Shown here: positions 16,012 to 26,315 of the stretch, piece after piece
How the letters are laid out: each line of letters begins with the position of its first letter
How positions within the stretch are numbered: the first letter of the stretch is position 1
DNA from: Bog-756 sp052326605
Lineage (GTDB): Bacteria > Actinomycetota > Acidimicrobiia > Acidimicrobiales > RAAP-2
Direction: 5' to 3'
NCBI GenBank assembly: GCA_052326605.1
Contig: JBKQMB010000074.1
Location: 39,704 to 103,703, forward strand
Length of the DNA: 64,000 bases
The notes under the pieces: generated by a model
Told to the model about the DNA's origin: nothing
Database searches by the model: none
What the model saw: only the letters and a program-made list of their open reading frames with translations
Position numbers and translations under genes: made by a program

Positions 16012-16148
16012 CTGACTCTCGACTGGCCTCAATGTTGATCGGCTGAGATGTGGTTGCTGGAACAGGCCCTGGAAATGCGATCCGGCCGGCCCGACAGAAC
16101 GATCAAACACGAGGTGGCGTCGACCACCGGAATGCGAGCGAGGTACAG

Positions 16149-17449
16149 GTGCGATCTGATCACAGGACCGGGTCCGGTCGGAAGCGGCTGGTCATCGGAG
16201 CCATCGTGGTGATCGTGATCGCTGCCGGGCTGGCAACCTGGTTCGCCACCAAGAGCTCGAGTGCCGCCACGACGGGCATCACGACGACCACCACTGTGCA
16301 GACCGTCTCCACGGGCACGATCACCCAGACCGTCTCGTCCACCGGCACGATCGAGCCGGCCAGCCAGGCCAGCCTCAACTTCGCCGTGTCGGGCCGGGTG
16401 AACGCGGTGGACGTCACCGCCGGCCAGACGGTCACCGCCGGCCAGACCCTGGCCACGGTGGACCCTACGGCGCTCGCCGCCTCGCTGGCGCAGGCCCAGG
16501 CCACGTTGGCCAATGACCAGGCCCAGTTGGCCACCGATCAGGCCGACAGCGCCTCGGCCAGCCAGATCGCCCTGGACGACGCCAATGTCGCCTCGGCACA
16601 GACACAGGTCACCACGGCGCAGACGTCGTTGGACGATGCGACCCTGGTGTCGACCATCGCCGGCACGGTGGCCTCGATGAACCTCACCGTCGGCCAGCAG
16701 GTGACCGCATCGACATCCTCTGCGTCATCGGGTACCGGCTCGTCCGGCACGAGTACCTCCGGATCGACCGGCTCCACAGGGAGCGGCTCGTTCGCTGGCA
16801 GCTCCTCGAGCGCAGCTGCATCCTCCTCCTCGGCGGCATCGGGGTCGTCGAGCGCACAGGTCGTCGTGGTCTCGACCGGCTCGTACATCGTGAACGCGAC
16901 GGTCAACAGCACGGCGGTCTCCCAGGTGCTGGTCGGCGATCAGGCGACGATCACCGTATCCGGCTCCACCACCCCGGTCTACGGAACGGTGGGCTCGGTC
17001 GGGCTGCTGGCCACCACCACCTCTGGGGTTTCGTCCTTCCCGGTGGTCATCAACGTCACCGGCAGTCCGGCGGGCCTCTACGGGGGATCGAGCGCCAATG
17101 TCTCGATCATCGTCAAGGAATTGCAGGACGTCATCGTGGTACCTACCACCGCCATCACCTACAGCGGCAGTGCCACAACCGTCACCCTCGACTCCAACGG
17201 GACCAAGACCACCCGGGACGTGACCATCGGCACGGCATCGGGCGGGGATACCCAGGTGGTCAGCGGGCTGTCCGTGGGCGACAAGATCTACGTGACCACG
17301 ATCTCCTTCCGCGGGGCACTGGGCGCCGGGCGGACCGGAACCGGTGTCTTCGGTGGCACCGGCACCGGCGGCACCGGCTTCGGCGGCGGCGGCGGCGGGG
17401 GCTTCGGCGGCGGCACCGGCTTCGGCGGCGGCGGCGGGGGCTTCGGCGG

Positions 17450-17453
<4 letters not shown>
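16149..17453 (+). CDS. HlyD/MacA-like efflux adaptor with Gly-rich tail
   Basis: A 434-residue membrane-anchored adaptor. One N-terminal transmembrane segment (about residues 14-32, RLVIGAIVVIVIAAGLATW) is followed by a biotinyl-lipoyl-like half (SGRVNAVDVTAGQTVTAGQTLATVD), a short helical hairpin (SLAQAQATLANDQAQLATDQAD), a Ser/Gly-rich insertion (about 195-240) and the second barrel half. It ends in about 35 residues of Gly, Phe and Thr (GTGFGGGGGGGFGG). The GTG at 16149 is chosen because GAGG lies just upstream; the frame opens at 16050 but that part looks non-coding. It overlaps the ATPase gene (ATGA), so adaptor, ATPase and permease form a MacAB-like unit. Confidence 0.8.
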
Positions 17454-18246
<793 letters not shown>

Positions 18247-18250
<4 letters not shown>

Positions 18251-19494
18251 ACGTTCTCGAGACCTTTCGGACCGGACTCGAGGCGGTGGTCTCACATCGC
18301 CTGCGCTCGGCACTGACCGTTCTGGGCATCATGATCGGCATCACCGCGGTGATCCTGACCGTCGGGCTCGGGGAGGGGGCACAGCAGCAGGTCAGCTCCC
18401 AGATCTCGGCCCTGGGCTCCAACCTGCTCACGGTCACGCCGGGAAGCACGACCTCGAGCGAGGGCATCCGCGGCGGGTTCGGATCTGCGTCGACGCTGAC
18501 CGTCGGAGATGCGACCGCGCTGTCATCGCGCGTGGTGGCCCCGGACATCAACGCGGTGGCCCCGGCCACGACCGTCTCGGACAGCCTGGTGGCGGGCACG
18601 ACCAACTGGACGACCACGGTCGTGGGCACGGACCCCTCGTGGCTGACCGTCCGCGGGCGGTCGATGACCGAGGGGAGGTTCATCGCCGACCACGACCTGG
18701 CCACCCGAGCCGATGTGGTCGTGTTGGGGGCGACGACCGCCCAGGAGCTGTTCGGGTTCCGTGACCCGGTGGGCCAGACCGTCGACGTCGCCGGCCAGCC
18801 CATGTCGGTCATCGGCGTGCTCAACACGGTGGGCTCCTCGTCGTCATCGTCTTCGACCAGCTCGAACCCGGACGACCAGGCCATCGTGCCCTTGACGACC
18901 GCCTCGGCGCTGCTGTTCGGAGGGTCGAGCCGGAACTCGGTGAGCCAGATCCTCGTCCAGGCGACGTCGGCCGGCACTCTGTCGGCCGCGTATCAGGAGG
19001 CGGACGCCGAGCTCCTCAGCCTCCATGGCATCACGACGGCGGCGAGCGCCGACTTCACCATCACCAGCGAGCAGCAGGTGCTTTCCACAGCCACCTCGGT
19101 CGACAAGACGCTGACCGTCCTCCTCGGCGGTGTGGCCGGGATCTCGTTGCTGGTGGGGGGCATCGGCGTCATGAACATCATGCTGGTCTCGGTGACCGAG
19201 CGGATCCGAGAGATCGGGCTGCGCAAGGCGCTCGGCGCCACCCCTCGCGTCATCCGCCGTCAGTTCCTGGTGGAGGCGTCGGTGCTCGGCTCCGTCGGCG
19301 GCATCCTCGGTGCCGGGCTGGGCCTTCTCGGTGCCGCGATCCTTCCCCACTTCATCTCCGACAAGATCACCATCTCTCCGGTGGCCACCGTCGGCGCAAT
19401 CGTGATCGCCATCGGCATCGGCATCGCCTTCGGCGTCTATCCCGCCAGCCGTGCCGCCCGCCTCGCCCCGATCGATGCACTTCGCAGCGAATGA
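18247..19494 (+). CDS. MacB/FtsX-family ABC permease
   Basis: A 415-residue permease with the MacB layout: a first membrane segment (SALTVLGIMIGITAVILTVGLG), a large extracytoplasmic domain (about residues 45-285) and three C-terminal membrane segments beginning with VLLGGVAGISLLVGGIGVMNIMLVSVTERIREIG-type sequence. The ending PASRAARLAPIDALRSE is typical. It overlaps the ATPase gene by 4 nt. Together with the two adaptors it probably exports a peptide, lipid or antibiotic, or transmits a signal; the substrate is unknown. Confidence 0.9.
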
Positions 19495-19531
19495 GTCCCG
19501 TCATCCCCTACACACCAGAAGGAAACCAACC

Positions 19532-20464
19532 ATGTACAACCCAGTGAGATCATCAGGTCGGGCCGCCGTCACGGACTCCGGTCCGCGCCGCAAGGGCCGT
19601 CCCGTCACGGTGCGGCGCCTGCTCGTCCTGTCGGCGCTCGGCGCGGCCGGCGTAGCCATGGCTGCGTGCGGGTCGTCGTCGGCCTCCACCCCGGCGTCGA
19701 GCTCGACGCCCACCACGAGCAGCGGTTCGCCAGCCAGTGGTAGCACGACCCCCCGGCAGTTCCCCGGCACCTCCGGCACGATCGCCGCCATCAACGGAAC
19801 GTCCCTGGAGGTCCAGAACCCCACCACCGGTCAGGTCACTGTCAACTACACGTCGACCACCACCTTCCGCCAGACGGTGACCGCCTCTGCCTCTGCGGTG
19901 ACCGTGGGCTCGTGCGTCTCGGCATTCGGAAAGCCCACCTCCGGCTCCTCCTCGAGCAAGAGCACCTTCGGCAGCCCGGTGACGGCGACGACGGTGTCCG
20001 TCTCTCAGCCGGTCTCGGGTACCTGCACCGGCGGATTCGGTGGCAGGCCCGGGGGAGCCACACCCGGTGGGGGCGGTAGTTTCACCCCGGGTACCGGTAC
20101 CCGGCCGGCGGGTGCGAGCCGGTTCGGCAACGGTCAGTTCGGGGCCGCATCCGGAGAGGTGACTGCGGTTAATGGTTCGGCGGTGACCATCAACGAGACC
20201 AATCCGACCACCAAGGCGACGTCCAGCGTGGCCGTCACCCTGACCTCCACGACGACCTTCACCACGACCGGTACGGCATCCTCGACCGACCTGGTGGTGG
20301 GCAAGTGCGCCCGCGCCAACGGCAGTGCGGACACCACGGGGGCCGTCGCTGCGCAGTCGATCACCATCTCCACTCCGGGCCCTGATGGATGCACCAGCGG
20401 GTTCGGCGGATTCCGAGGTGGCGCCGGTGGCACCGGCACCGGGGGTGCTGGAGCCAGTGCCTGA
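19532..20464 (+). CDS. DUF5666 lipoprotein with Gly-rich tail
   Basis: This 310-residue protein has a signal peptide ending in a lipobox-like VAMAACGSSS, then a Ser/Thr linker. Two DUF5666-type beta domains follow, starting SGTIAAINGTSLEVQNPTTG and SGEVTAVNGSAVTINETN; each contains the Val-Gly-x-Cys element near its end (VGSCVSAFG, VGKCARANG). The C-terminus is Gly/Phe-rich (GFGGFRGGAGGTGTGG). The ATG at 19532 has AGAAGGAAACC upstream. It lies 37 nt after the permease and overlaps the second adaptor, so it probably belongs to the efflux complex on the outer face of the membrane. Function of DUF5666 is unknown. Confidence 0.78.
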   Translation: MYNPVRSSGRAAVTDSGPRRKGRPVTVRRLLVLSALGAAGVAMAACGSSSASTPASSSTPTTSSGSPASGSTTPRQFPGTSGTIAAINGTSLEVQNPTTGQVTVNYTSTTTFRQTVTASASAVTVGSCVSAFGKPTSGSSSSKSTFGSPVTATTVSVSQPVSGTCTGGFGGRPGGATPGGGGSFTPGTGTRPAGASRFGNGQFGAASGEVTAVNGSAVTINETNPTTKATSSVAVTLTSTTTFTTTGTASSTDLVVGKCARANGSADTTGAVAAQSITISTPGPDGCTSGFGGFRGGAGGTGTGGAGASA

Positions 20465-22340
20465 TCTGGCCGAGTCGGTCGCCGTCCCACCGGTTGTGGG
20501 CGAGGACGAAGGAGTCGCGTCGAGCGCCGACGGTGACGTGAGCCGGCCCGGCGCCGGCATCCACCACCGGCCGGGATTGTTCTCGCCGTTCCGCCTCGTC
20601 ATCGTCATCGTCCTGGTGGCGGCATCTGTGACCGCCTGGTTGCTCACGCGCCCTTCCTCTCCCGCCTATCGGACGGCCGTCGTGGGAACGGGTACGGCCG
20701 TGGCGTCGCTGGACTCGGTGGGGACCATCGCTCCCGTCAATCAGGCAAGCCTCAACTTCAACGTGTCGGGGACGGTCGGCGCAGTAGACGTCGCGGTCGG
20801 TCAGCAGGTGACGGCCGGTGAGGTGCTCGCGTCGCTCGAGACCACACCGCTCGACAACAGTGTGGTGACGGCTCAGGCGAGCCTGGCCTCCACGCAGGCC
20901 ACCTTGGCGAGCGATGAGGCGAGCCAGACAGCGGCGACGACCGCCGCGGCGACGGTGTCGACGACCACCACCACGTCGACGACCGCGCCCTCCACGGCAG
21001 CGGGGTCATCGGGCCAGGGCAATCAGGAGATCGCCAAGCTGCAGGCGACCCTGGTGGCCGATCAGAAGCAGCTGGACGAGGATTCTGCCGCGGCGAGCGG
21101 TGCCCTCAACGAGGCCACCAAGGTGTGCAACCCCCCGGCGACACCGACGACGGGCGCCGCCCAGCCCGGGACCACCCCGCTGCCCACGACCACGCCCACG
21201 ACCACCGTGTCCGGCGGATCGGCGTCGGCGCCGACCTGCTCGGAGGCGCTGACCCTGGCATCCGCGGCCCAGGAGAAGGTCTCCGCCGACGTCAAGACGG
21301 TGAATCATGATCTGACGGCGCTCACGTCCGCGCTCGAGTCGTCGGGGTCCGGCTCCGGATCGGCCTCCGCGGGTTCGGGCGGTGGGACCGGAGCTGCGGG
21401 TTCGGGCACCTCGTCGAACCCCGGAGGAACGAAGGGCACGTCGGTCGGATCGGGCACCACGTCTCCGGCCGCTGCCGCCGACACCTCCGCTGGCTCCGCT
21501 GCGACCGGTGGCTCCGCTGCGACGGGCACCGGGTCGACGGGCTCCAAGGCCAAGGTGGTGACACCCCAGAAGCTGGTACTCGACCAGGCGTCCATCGATG
21601 TGGCCCAGGCTGATCTGACCAGCGCGCAGCAGGCCGTCGGCGACGCCAATCTCGTGAGTTCGATCTCGGGGACCGTGGGCTCGGTGACCATCGCTCCCGG
21701 TACGGCGGTGACGGCGGGATCGACCACCACCACGCCACAGGTCGTGGTGATCGGCTCGGGCTCCTCCTACCAAGCGGCGACGACCGTCCCGGTGGCCTCC
21801 ATCGGTCAGGTCGCCATCGGCCAGCAGGTGCTCGTGACCCCTGACTCCACCGGCACGGTGCTGAACGGAACGGTGACGGCCATAGGGGTGTTGCCTACCT
21901 CCGGATCGACCTCGACGACCTACCCGGTCACGGTGTCCCTGGAGTCGTCCGATCTCGGTCTCTACTCGGGAGCGGAAGCCGAGCTCTCGATGATCACCGG
22001 GAGAGCGGTCGGGGTCACGACGGTTCCGTCGTCGGCTGTTAGGACCGTGGGATCGACGCACCTGGTGACCGTGGTCGACGGCACCACGACCAAGTCCGTC
22101 CGGGTCACCCTCGGAACGGTGGGCACCCTCCTGACCCAGGTGAGCTCGGGGGTGAAGACGGGGCAGCTCGTCGCCCTGGCCGACCTGAACGAGGCGGTGC
22201 CCACGTCGTCGACCAGCAGCACCCGGACCGGCGCGGGCGGCTTCGGCGGCGCGGGCGGCCTCGGCGGCGCGGGCGGCCTCGGCGGCGCGGGCGGCTTCGG
22301 CGGCGCGGGCAGTTTCCGGAGTGGCGCCCTCGGCGGCTGA
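20457..22340 (+). CDS. Second HlyD-like adaptor, large, with Gly-rich tail
   Basis: From the GTG at 20457 this encodes 627 residues; GTG 20445 and ATG 20385 are alternative starts. One membrane segment (LVIVIVLVAASVTAWLL) is followed by a biotinyl-lipoyl-like half (SGTVGAVDVAVGQQVTAGEVLAS), a long coiled-coil hairpin interrupted by Ser/Thr/Gly-rich insertions, and the second half (SSISGTVGSVTIAPGTAVTAG). The tail is a repeated GGAGGLGGAGG. It is a paralogue of the adaptor at 16.1 kb, enlarged mainly in the hairpin region. The start overlaps the DUF5666 stop. It may be an alternative or additional subunit of the MacB-like pump. Confidence 0.75.
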   Translation: MPDLAESVAVPPVVGEDEGVASSADGDVSRPGAGIHHRPGLFSPFRLVIVIVLVAASVTAWLLTRPSSPAYRTAVVGTGTAVASLDSVGTIAPVNQASLNFNVSGTVGAVDVAVGQQVTAGEVLASLETTPLDNSVVTAQASLASTQATLASDEASQTAATTAAATVSTTTTTSTTAPSTAAGSSGQGNQEIAKLQATLVADQKQLDEDSAAASGALNEATKVCNPPATPTTGAAQPGTTPLPTTTPTTTVSGGSASAPTCSEALTLASAAQEKVSADVKTVNHDLTALTSALESSGSGSGSASAGSGGGTGAAGSGTSSNPGGTKGTSVGSGTTSPAAAADTSAGSAATGGSAATGTGSTGSKAKVVTPQKLVLDQASIDVAQADLTSAQQAVGDANLVSSISGTVGSVTIAPGTAVTAGSTTTTPQVVVIGSGSSYQAATTVPVASIGQVAIGQQVLVTPDSTGTVLNGTVTAIGVLPTSGSTSTTYPVTVSLESSDLGLYSGAEAELSMITGRAVGVTTVPSSAVRTVGSTHLVTVVDGTTTKSVRVTLGTVGTLLTQVSSGVKTGQLVALADLNEAVPTSSTSSTRTGAGGFGGAGGLGGAGGLGGAGGFGGAGSFRSGALGG

Positions 22341-22368
22341 TCACCGAGCCACCGGGCACTGTGGACGG

Positions 22369-22374
22369 TAGCGT
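22369..22374 (+). promoter_or_regulatory. Leaderless-type -10 box (TAGCGT)
   Basis: TAGCGT is followed by 7 nt and then the GTG at 22382, the spacing expected for a leaderless transcript. It decides between GTG 22382 and the upstream in-frame GTG 22361, which would lie before the -10 box. Confidence 0.45.
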
Positions 22375-22381
22375 TCCCACG

Positions 22382-22900
22382 GTGATCGACGACCCGCTGG
22401 TGGCCGAGGCAGTTCACGACACCGGTATCCGACGGCTCCAGCACGCCTACGCCGACGTCGTCAATCGCCGGGCATGGGCCGAGCTGGAGCAGCTGTTCCT
22501 CCCCGACGCCCCCGTCGTCATCGACCGGCGTGCCGGCGAGCCGCTCCGACTGGTCGGAGGTCCGGCGCTCGGCGAGTTCATCGGGTCGTCCATCGAGCAG
22601 TTCGAGTTCTTCGAGTTCGTCGTCCTCAACGCCCACATCGCCTTCCCCCAGGGGGCCGGGGCCGGCACCGCCGTGTGCCGCCTCTTCATGTGCGAGATCC
22701 GCCAGCACCAGGCCAGTGGTCGCTGGACGAACGCGTACGGCCTGTACCACGACCGCTATGCGTTTGCCACGAACCGCTGGTGGTTCGCCGAACGGAGGTA
22801 CCACTCCCTGGCCCGGCACGGGCCCGACCTGGACGTCTTCCCCTTTCCCCGCCAACCGGGCATCGAGGTGCCGGGGATGGGATCGACGGGCGATCGCTGA
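22382..22900 (+). CDS. SnoaL/NTF2-like fold protein
   Basis: A 172-residue protein with the SnoaL-like layout: an N-terminal helix ending in RLQHAYADVVNRRAW, the strand-loop ELEQLFLPDAPVVID, and late strands TNAYGLYHDRYAF and WWFAERRYHSLARHG. The pocket-lining pattern fits a small-molecule-binding or isomerase/dehydratase fold, but no substrate can be named. The leaderless start is chosen on the -10 box just upstream. It shows no close resemblance to the SnoaL-like protein at 8.9 kb beyond the fold. Confidence 0.65.
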   Translation: MIDDPLVAEAVHDTGIRRLQHAYADVVNRRAWAELEQLFLPDAPVVIDRRAGEPLRLVGGPALGEFIGSSIEQFEFFEFVVLNAHIAFPQGAGAGTAVCRLFMCEIRQHQASGRWTNAYGLYHDRYAFATNRWWFAERRYHSLARHGPDLDVFPFPRQPGIEVPGMGSTGDR

Positions 22901-22980
22901 GGCATCCCCGGCCGGGCGGGTCCCCCGGCCCGGGCGCCGCATCATCCACGGGGGCCCGTCGTCATGGGAGCATCGTGTCC

Positions 22981-23454
22981 ATGACGCTCCTCTTGGTCCG
23001 CCATGCCAACGCCGGCCGCCGAAGCGCCTATGAAGGTGACGACCGCGTGCGGCCGCTGTCCCCGAGGGGGCAGGCCCAGGCCGATGGGCTGGTGGCCCTG
23101 TTGAAGGGCTACCGGCCCCGGAGGATCCTGAGCAGTCCCTACGTCCGCTGCTGCGAGACGGTGCGCCCACTGTCGAAGGCCCTGGACCTTCCCGTCGAGT
23201 CGGTGGACGCGCTGGCCGAAGGCCACGGGACCGAGACGCTACGACTGATGGAGCGGATGGCCGGCGAATCGGCGGTGCTCTGCACCCACGGGGACGTCGC
23301 CCTCGAGGTGCTGGACACCCTGGCCGGGCAGCGACCGGCGAAGGTGCGCCAGTTGCTTCGGCTCCAGAAGGGCGAGGTGTGGGTGATCCAGTCGGTGGGC
23401 ACTTCGCTCTCCATCGTCGAGCACCTCCGGCAGGTGGCCGACGGGGGTCGGTAG
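22981..23454 (+). CDS. SixA-like histidine phosphatase
   Basis: A short histidine phosphatase (157 residues) of the phosphoglycerate mutase superfamily. It carries the N-terminal catalytic LLLVRHANAG (Arg-His), the second Arg in SSPYVRCCETV and the late His in LCTHGDVALEVL. SixA-type members dephosphorylate phosphohistidine on phosphotransfer proteins; others act on small phosphates. A GTG two codons upstream (22975) has better spacing to GGAG and may be the true start. It precedes murL but murL has its own leaderless promoter. Confidence 0.78.
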   Translation: MTLLLVRHANAGRRSAYEGDDRVRPLSPRGQAQADGLVALLKGYRPRRILSSPYVRCCETVRPLSKALDLPVESVDALAEGHGTETLRLMERMAGESAVLCTHGDVALEVLDTLAGQRPAKVRQLLRLQKGEVWVIQSVGTSLSIVEHLRQVADGGR

Positions 23455-23495
23455 CCGGCGTCGGACCGCCGGCCGCCGCTCGGGGCACCGACCGC

Positions 23496-23501
23496 TACGC
23501 T
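23496..23501 (+). promoter_or_regulatory. Leaderless-type -10 box (TACGCT) for murL
   Basis: TACGCT lies 9 nt before the ATG at 23511 and there is no Shine-Dalgarno sequence in between, consistent with a leaderless murL-murD2 transcript. Confidence 0.45.
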
Positions 23502-23510
23502 CGGGTCGCC

Positions 23511-24872
23511 ATGAACGACCAGAACCGGTTCGACCCGGGCTCCATCGGCACGTTCCGGGTGGTCGATCGATGCTTCGACGCTTCGTCGAGGACGCTCTCG
23601 CTCGGGTACGCACTCGACGAGGCTGTTTCGTTCACCGAGACCATCACCTTCGAGACGGCGCCCGACGACGACTGGAGTGCCGACGCCCCCGGGTTCGACC
23701 GGGCGCTCCTGCACCTCCACATGGCTGCGGGGACCAGCTACTACAAAGCTGCCGCCCCCCCGGCGATCCTGGTCGAGCACGACGGCCTGACCGCCGCAGA
23801 GCAGAGGTTCCACCACGCCCTCTACGACCAGGGGCTCCGGGAGTTCGCGGTGGCGAACGGCCTCCCCGTCCCCCGTGCGGTGGAGATCGAGCAGTGCTCG
23901 ACCCCCGTCGAGGCGCCCCGACCGACGGGCCTCCGCCGCTCCGGGGGCCTGCTGGTCCCGATCGGGGGTGGCAAGGACTCGATGGTGCTCATCGAGGCGG
24001 TGCGGGACCTGGCCCCCACACTGTTCGCGGTCAATCCCCACCCCCTGGTGCTCGAACTGGCCCGCCAGACCGGGCTCGAGCTCATCATCGTCCGCCGCCG
24101 GCTCTCCCCGGAGTTGGCCGCTCTCAACCGTGCCGGTGCCCTCAACGGTCATGTCCCGATCACCGCCATCGTGTCGCTGATCGCGGTGGCCGGCAGCTTC
24201 CTCTACGGATACGACACCATCGCCATGGCCGTCGAGCGCTCGGCCAGCGAAGAGACCGCGGTGGTGGGCGGTGTGTCGGTCAACCACCAGTACTCGAAGA
24301 GCCTCGAGTTCGAGCAGCTGCTGCAAGGCCTGATCGCCGGGTCCATCGACCCCGGGCTGTCCTACGGATCGGCCCTGCGGCCCTACTCCGAACTGGCCAT
24401 CGCCCGTGCCTTCGCCGGGCTCACCGAGTATCACGCCACCTTCTGCAGCTGCAACACCGTGTTCCGGCAGACGGCGGGAGCCGGCGACGGGTGGTGCGGG
24501 AACTGCCCGAAATGCCGGTTTGTGGCCCTGATGCTGGCGCCGTACCTGAGCCCGGAGGCGGTGACGGCGATCATCGGCCGCGACCTGTTCGCCGATCCCC
24601 TCCAGGTGCCCGGGTTTGCCGCCCTCATGAGCGACCGGGACAAGCCGTTCGAGTGCGTCGGGGAGCGGCGGGAGTCGGCCGCAGCCATCAGGGTCCTGAG
24701 CGGTCTGCCCCGGTGGAGGGAGACGGTGGTCGTGTCCTCGCTGGGTCGGACGGCCATGGAAATGGTGTCGGAGCGTGAGGTCACCGCCCTGTTGAGCCCC
24801 GACTCGGCGCTGGCGTTTTCCGACCCGGAGGTGGCGTCCGCGGTGGATCGCCTGTTGACGGCTGTCCCGTGA
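23511..24872 (+). CDS. murL: MurL, UDP-MurNAc-L-Ala-L-Glu epimerase
   Basis: MurL inverts the terminal L-Glu of UDP-MurNAc-L-Ala-L-Glu to D-Glu, using ATP to activate the carboxylate. The 453-residue protein has a PP-loop-like nucleotide motif VPIGGGKDSMV (about residue 150), the segment VGGVSVNHQYSKSLEFE, and a Cys cluster in FCSCNTVFRQ and WCGNCPKCRFV (about residues 310-335) that may bind metal. The assignment depends on these motifs together with the murD-like gene fused by a GTGA overlap, the arrangement described for Xanthomonas oryzae. The ATG at 23511 is chosen over upstream codons because the -10 box lies just before it. Cytoplasmic. Confidence 0.85.
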   Translation: MNDQNRFDPGSIGTFRVVDRCFDASSRTLSLGYALDEAVSFTETITFETAPDDDWSADAPGFDRALLHLHMAAGTSYYKAAAPPAILVEHDGLTAAEQRFHHALYDQGLREFAVANGLPVPRAVEIEQCSTPVEAPRPTGLRRSGGLLVPIGGGKDSMVLIEAVRDLAPTLFAVNPHPLVLELARQTGLELIIVRRRLSPELAALNRAGALNGHVPITAIVSLIAVAGSFLYGYDTIAMAVERSASEETAVVGGVSVNHQYSKSLEFEQLLQGLIAGSIDPGLSYGSALRPYSELAIARAFAGLTEYHATFCSCNTVFRQTAGAGDGWCGNCPKCRFVALMLAPYLSPEAVTAIIGRDLFADPLQVPGFAALMSDRDKPFECVGERRESAAAIRVLSGLPRWRETVVVSSLGRTAMEMVSEREVTALLSPDSALAFSDPEVASAVDRLLTAVP

Positions 24873-26266
24873 CCCTCGACGAGTTGGTCACCTGTCGGGT
24901 TGCGGTCTGGGGTCTCGGGCAGGAGGGCCTGGCCATGGCCGCGCTCCTCTGTGACCGAGGGGTGGAGCCGGTGCTGATCGACGACCGTCCGGAGATCGCC
25001 GCCGACCGGGCGGCCCACCTGTTGGCCGGCCGGACCGACGTGGTCACTCCCGCGTCGATGCAGTGGTCGGATGTGGACGTGGTGGTCCGTTCCCCGGGGG
25101 TGAGCCGGTACCGTCCGGAACTGCTGGCGGCCGAAGGATCCGGCGTATCGGTCACCACGGCCATGGCTCTCTGGCTCGAGGACTTCGCCGACGCTCGGGT
25201 GGTGGCCATCACCGGCACCAAGGGGAAGAGCACCACCGCCGCACTCACCGCGGCGATCCTCGGGCACGACGGATCGGAGGTGGCCCTGATCGGGAACATC
25301 GGGGTCCCGGTCACCGAGATGTACGGCCGGGCCCTGGCCGACGCCTACGTCGTCGAGGTCTCCTCGTACCAGGCGGCCGACGTCACCGTCACCCCCGGGG
25401 TGTGCGTGCTCACCAGTCTGGCTGCCGATCATCTCGACTGGCACGGCGGCGAGGAGCCGTACTACCGCGACAAGCTGCGGTTGATCGAGGCCGGTCCTCC
25501 GGGGGAGCTGGCGGTGAGTGCGGCGAGCCCCGAGGGGATGCGCCGCACCGAAGGACACCCCCACCGGACGCTCTACGGTCCCGCCGGCCGGGTGCGGCTG
25601 ACTCCCTCCGGCATGGTGGAGCTCGACGGCGAGACGTTGGTCGAAGCCCGGCTGCTGCGCACGCCGGGCCTCCACAATGTGTGGAACCTGTGCGGCGCCA
25701 TCACGGCCGCGTTGCTGCTCGGCGGGCATGCCCCGTCCACGCTGGCCGTGGAGTCGGCCGTGGACGGGTTCGCCGGGTTGCCCTCACGCTGTCGTACCGT
25801 CGGCAAGCGCCACGGGCTCACCTTCGTCGACGACGCACTGGCATCGAATCCGTTCGCTGCGGCCGCCTCGGTCACCGCCTACCCCGGCCGTGAGCTGACA
25901 GTGATCCTGGGCGGCGCCGACCGGGGCGTGGACCCTGCCGTGCTGGTGGACGCGCTGGTCGACCGGACGCCGGCCCCCCGGGTGATCGTCCTTCCGCCGG
26001 ACGCCCAACGGCTGGTCGACGCCATCACCTCGGCCGCGGGTGGGGGCCGACCTCCGGTCACGGTGCAGGCGGCAGAGGACCTGGATGCTGCGGTGCGGGA
26101 GGCGATTGCGTCGACTGCGCCCGGCGGCGTGGTGCTCTTCTCGCCCGGCGCACCGACGCCCGAAGGAGGGGGGGGATACGCGGTGCGCAGCCAGCAGTTC
26201 ATCGAGGCCAGCGGGCTTTCCGGCGCCGGCGGCGAAGGACCCCACGGGGCGTCGGGGACCGAATGA
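24869..26266 (+). CDS. murD2: MurD2, UDP-MurNAc-L-Ala L-glutamate ligase
   Basis: A 465-residue Mur ligase: N-terminal Rossmann-like domain (VAVWGLGQEGLAMAALL), central ATP domain with GTKGKSTT (about residue 115), EVSSYQAAD and SLAADHLDWHG, and a C-terminal domain with VILGGADRGVD and LFSPGAPTPEG. It resembles MurD, but its translational coupling to MurL indicates the MurD2 type, which adds L-Glu rather than D-Glu; MurL then epimerises the product. That pathway would remove the need for glutamate racemase in wall synthesis. L-Glu specificity is inferred from context, not read from residues. Confidence 0.85.
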   Translation: MTLDELVTCRVAVWGLGQEGLAMAALLCDRGVEPVLIDDRPEIAADRAAHLLAGRTDVVTPASMQWSDVDVVVRSPGVSRYRPELLAAEGSGVSVTTAMALWLEDFADARVVAITGTKGKSTTAALTAAILGHDGSEVALIGNIGVPVTEMYGRALADAYVVEVSSYQAADVTVTPGVCVLTSLAADHLDWHGGEEPYYRDKLRLIEAGPPGELAVSAASPEGMRRTEGHPHRTLYGPAGRVRLTPSGMVELDGETLVEARLLRTPGLHNVWNLCGAITAALLLGGHAPSTLAVESAVDGFAGLPSRCRTVGKRHGLTFVDDALASNPFAAAASVTAYPGRELTVILGGADRGVDPAVLVDALVDRTPAPRVIVLPPDAQRLVDAITSAAGGGRPPVTVQAAEDLDAAVREAIASTAPGGVVLFSPGAPTPEGGGGYAVRSQQFIEASGLSGAGGEGPHGASGTE

Positions 26267-26315
26267 CAGTGCAGCGCCCGACGGCGACGGTAGGGACGGA
26301 ACCAGGAGGATCACC

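Larger units (their letters stand above)
15641..16148. other. Long intergenic region between divergent aldo/keto reductase and efflux operon
   Basis: No convincing gene was found in this stretch; the short frames open in it have no family motifs. It holds a 12-bp palindrome (15703-15714) near the reductase and an 11-bp-period direct repeat (15993-16011) near the efflux operon. The part from about 15905 to 16045 is visibly richer in A+T than its surroundings, as expected of a promoter region. Confidence 0.6.
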
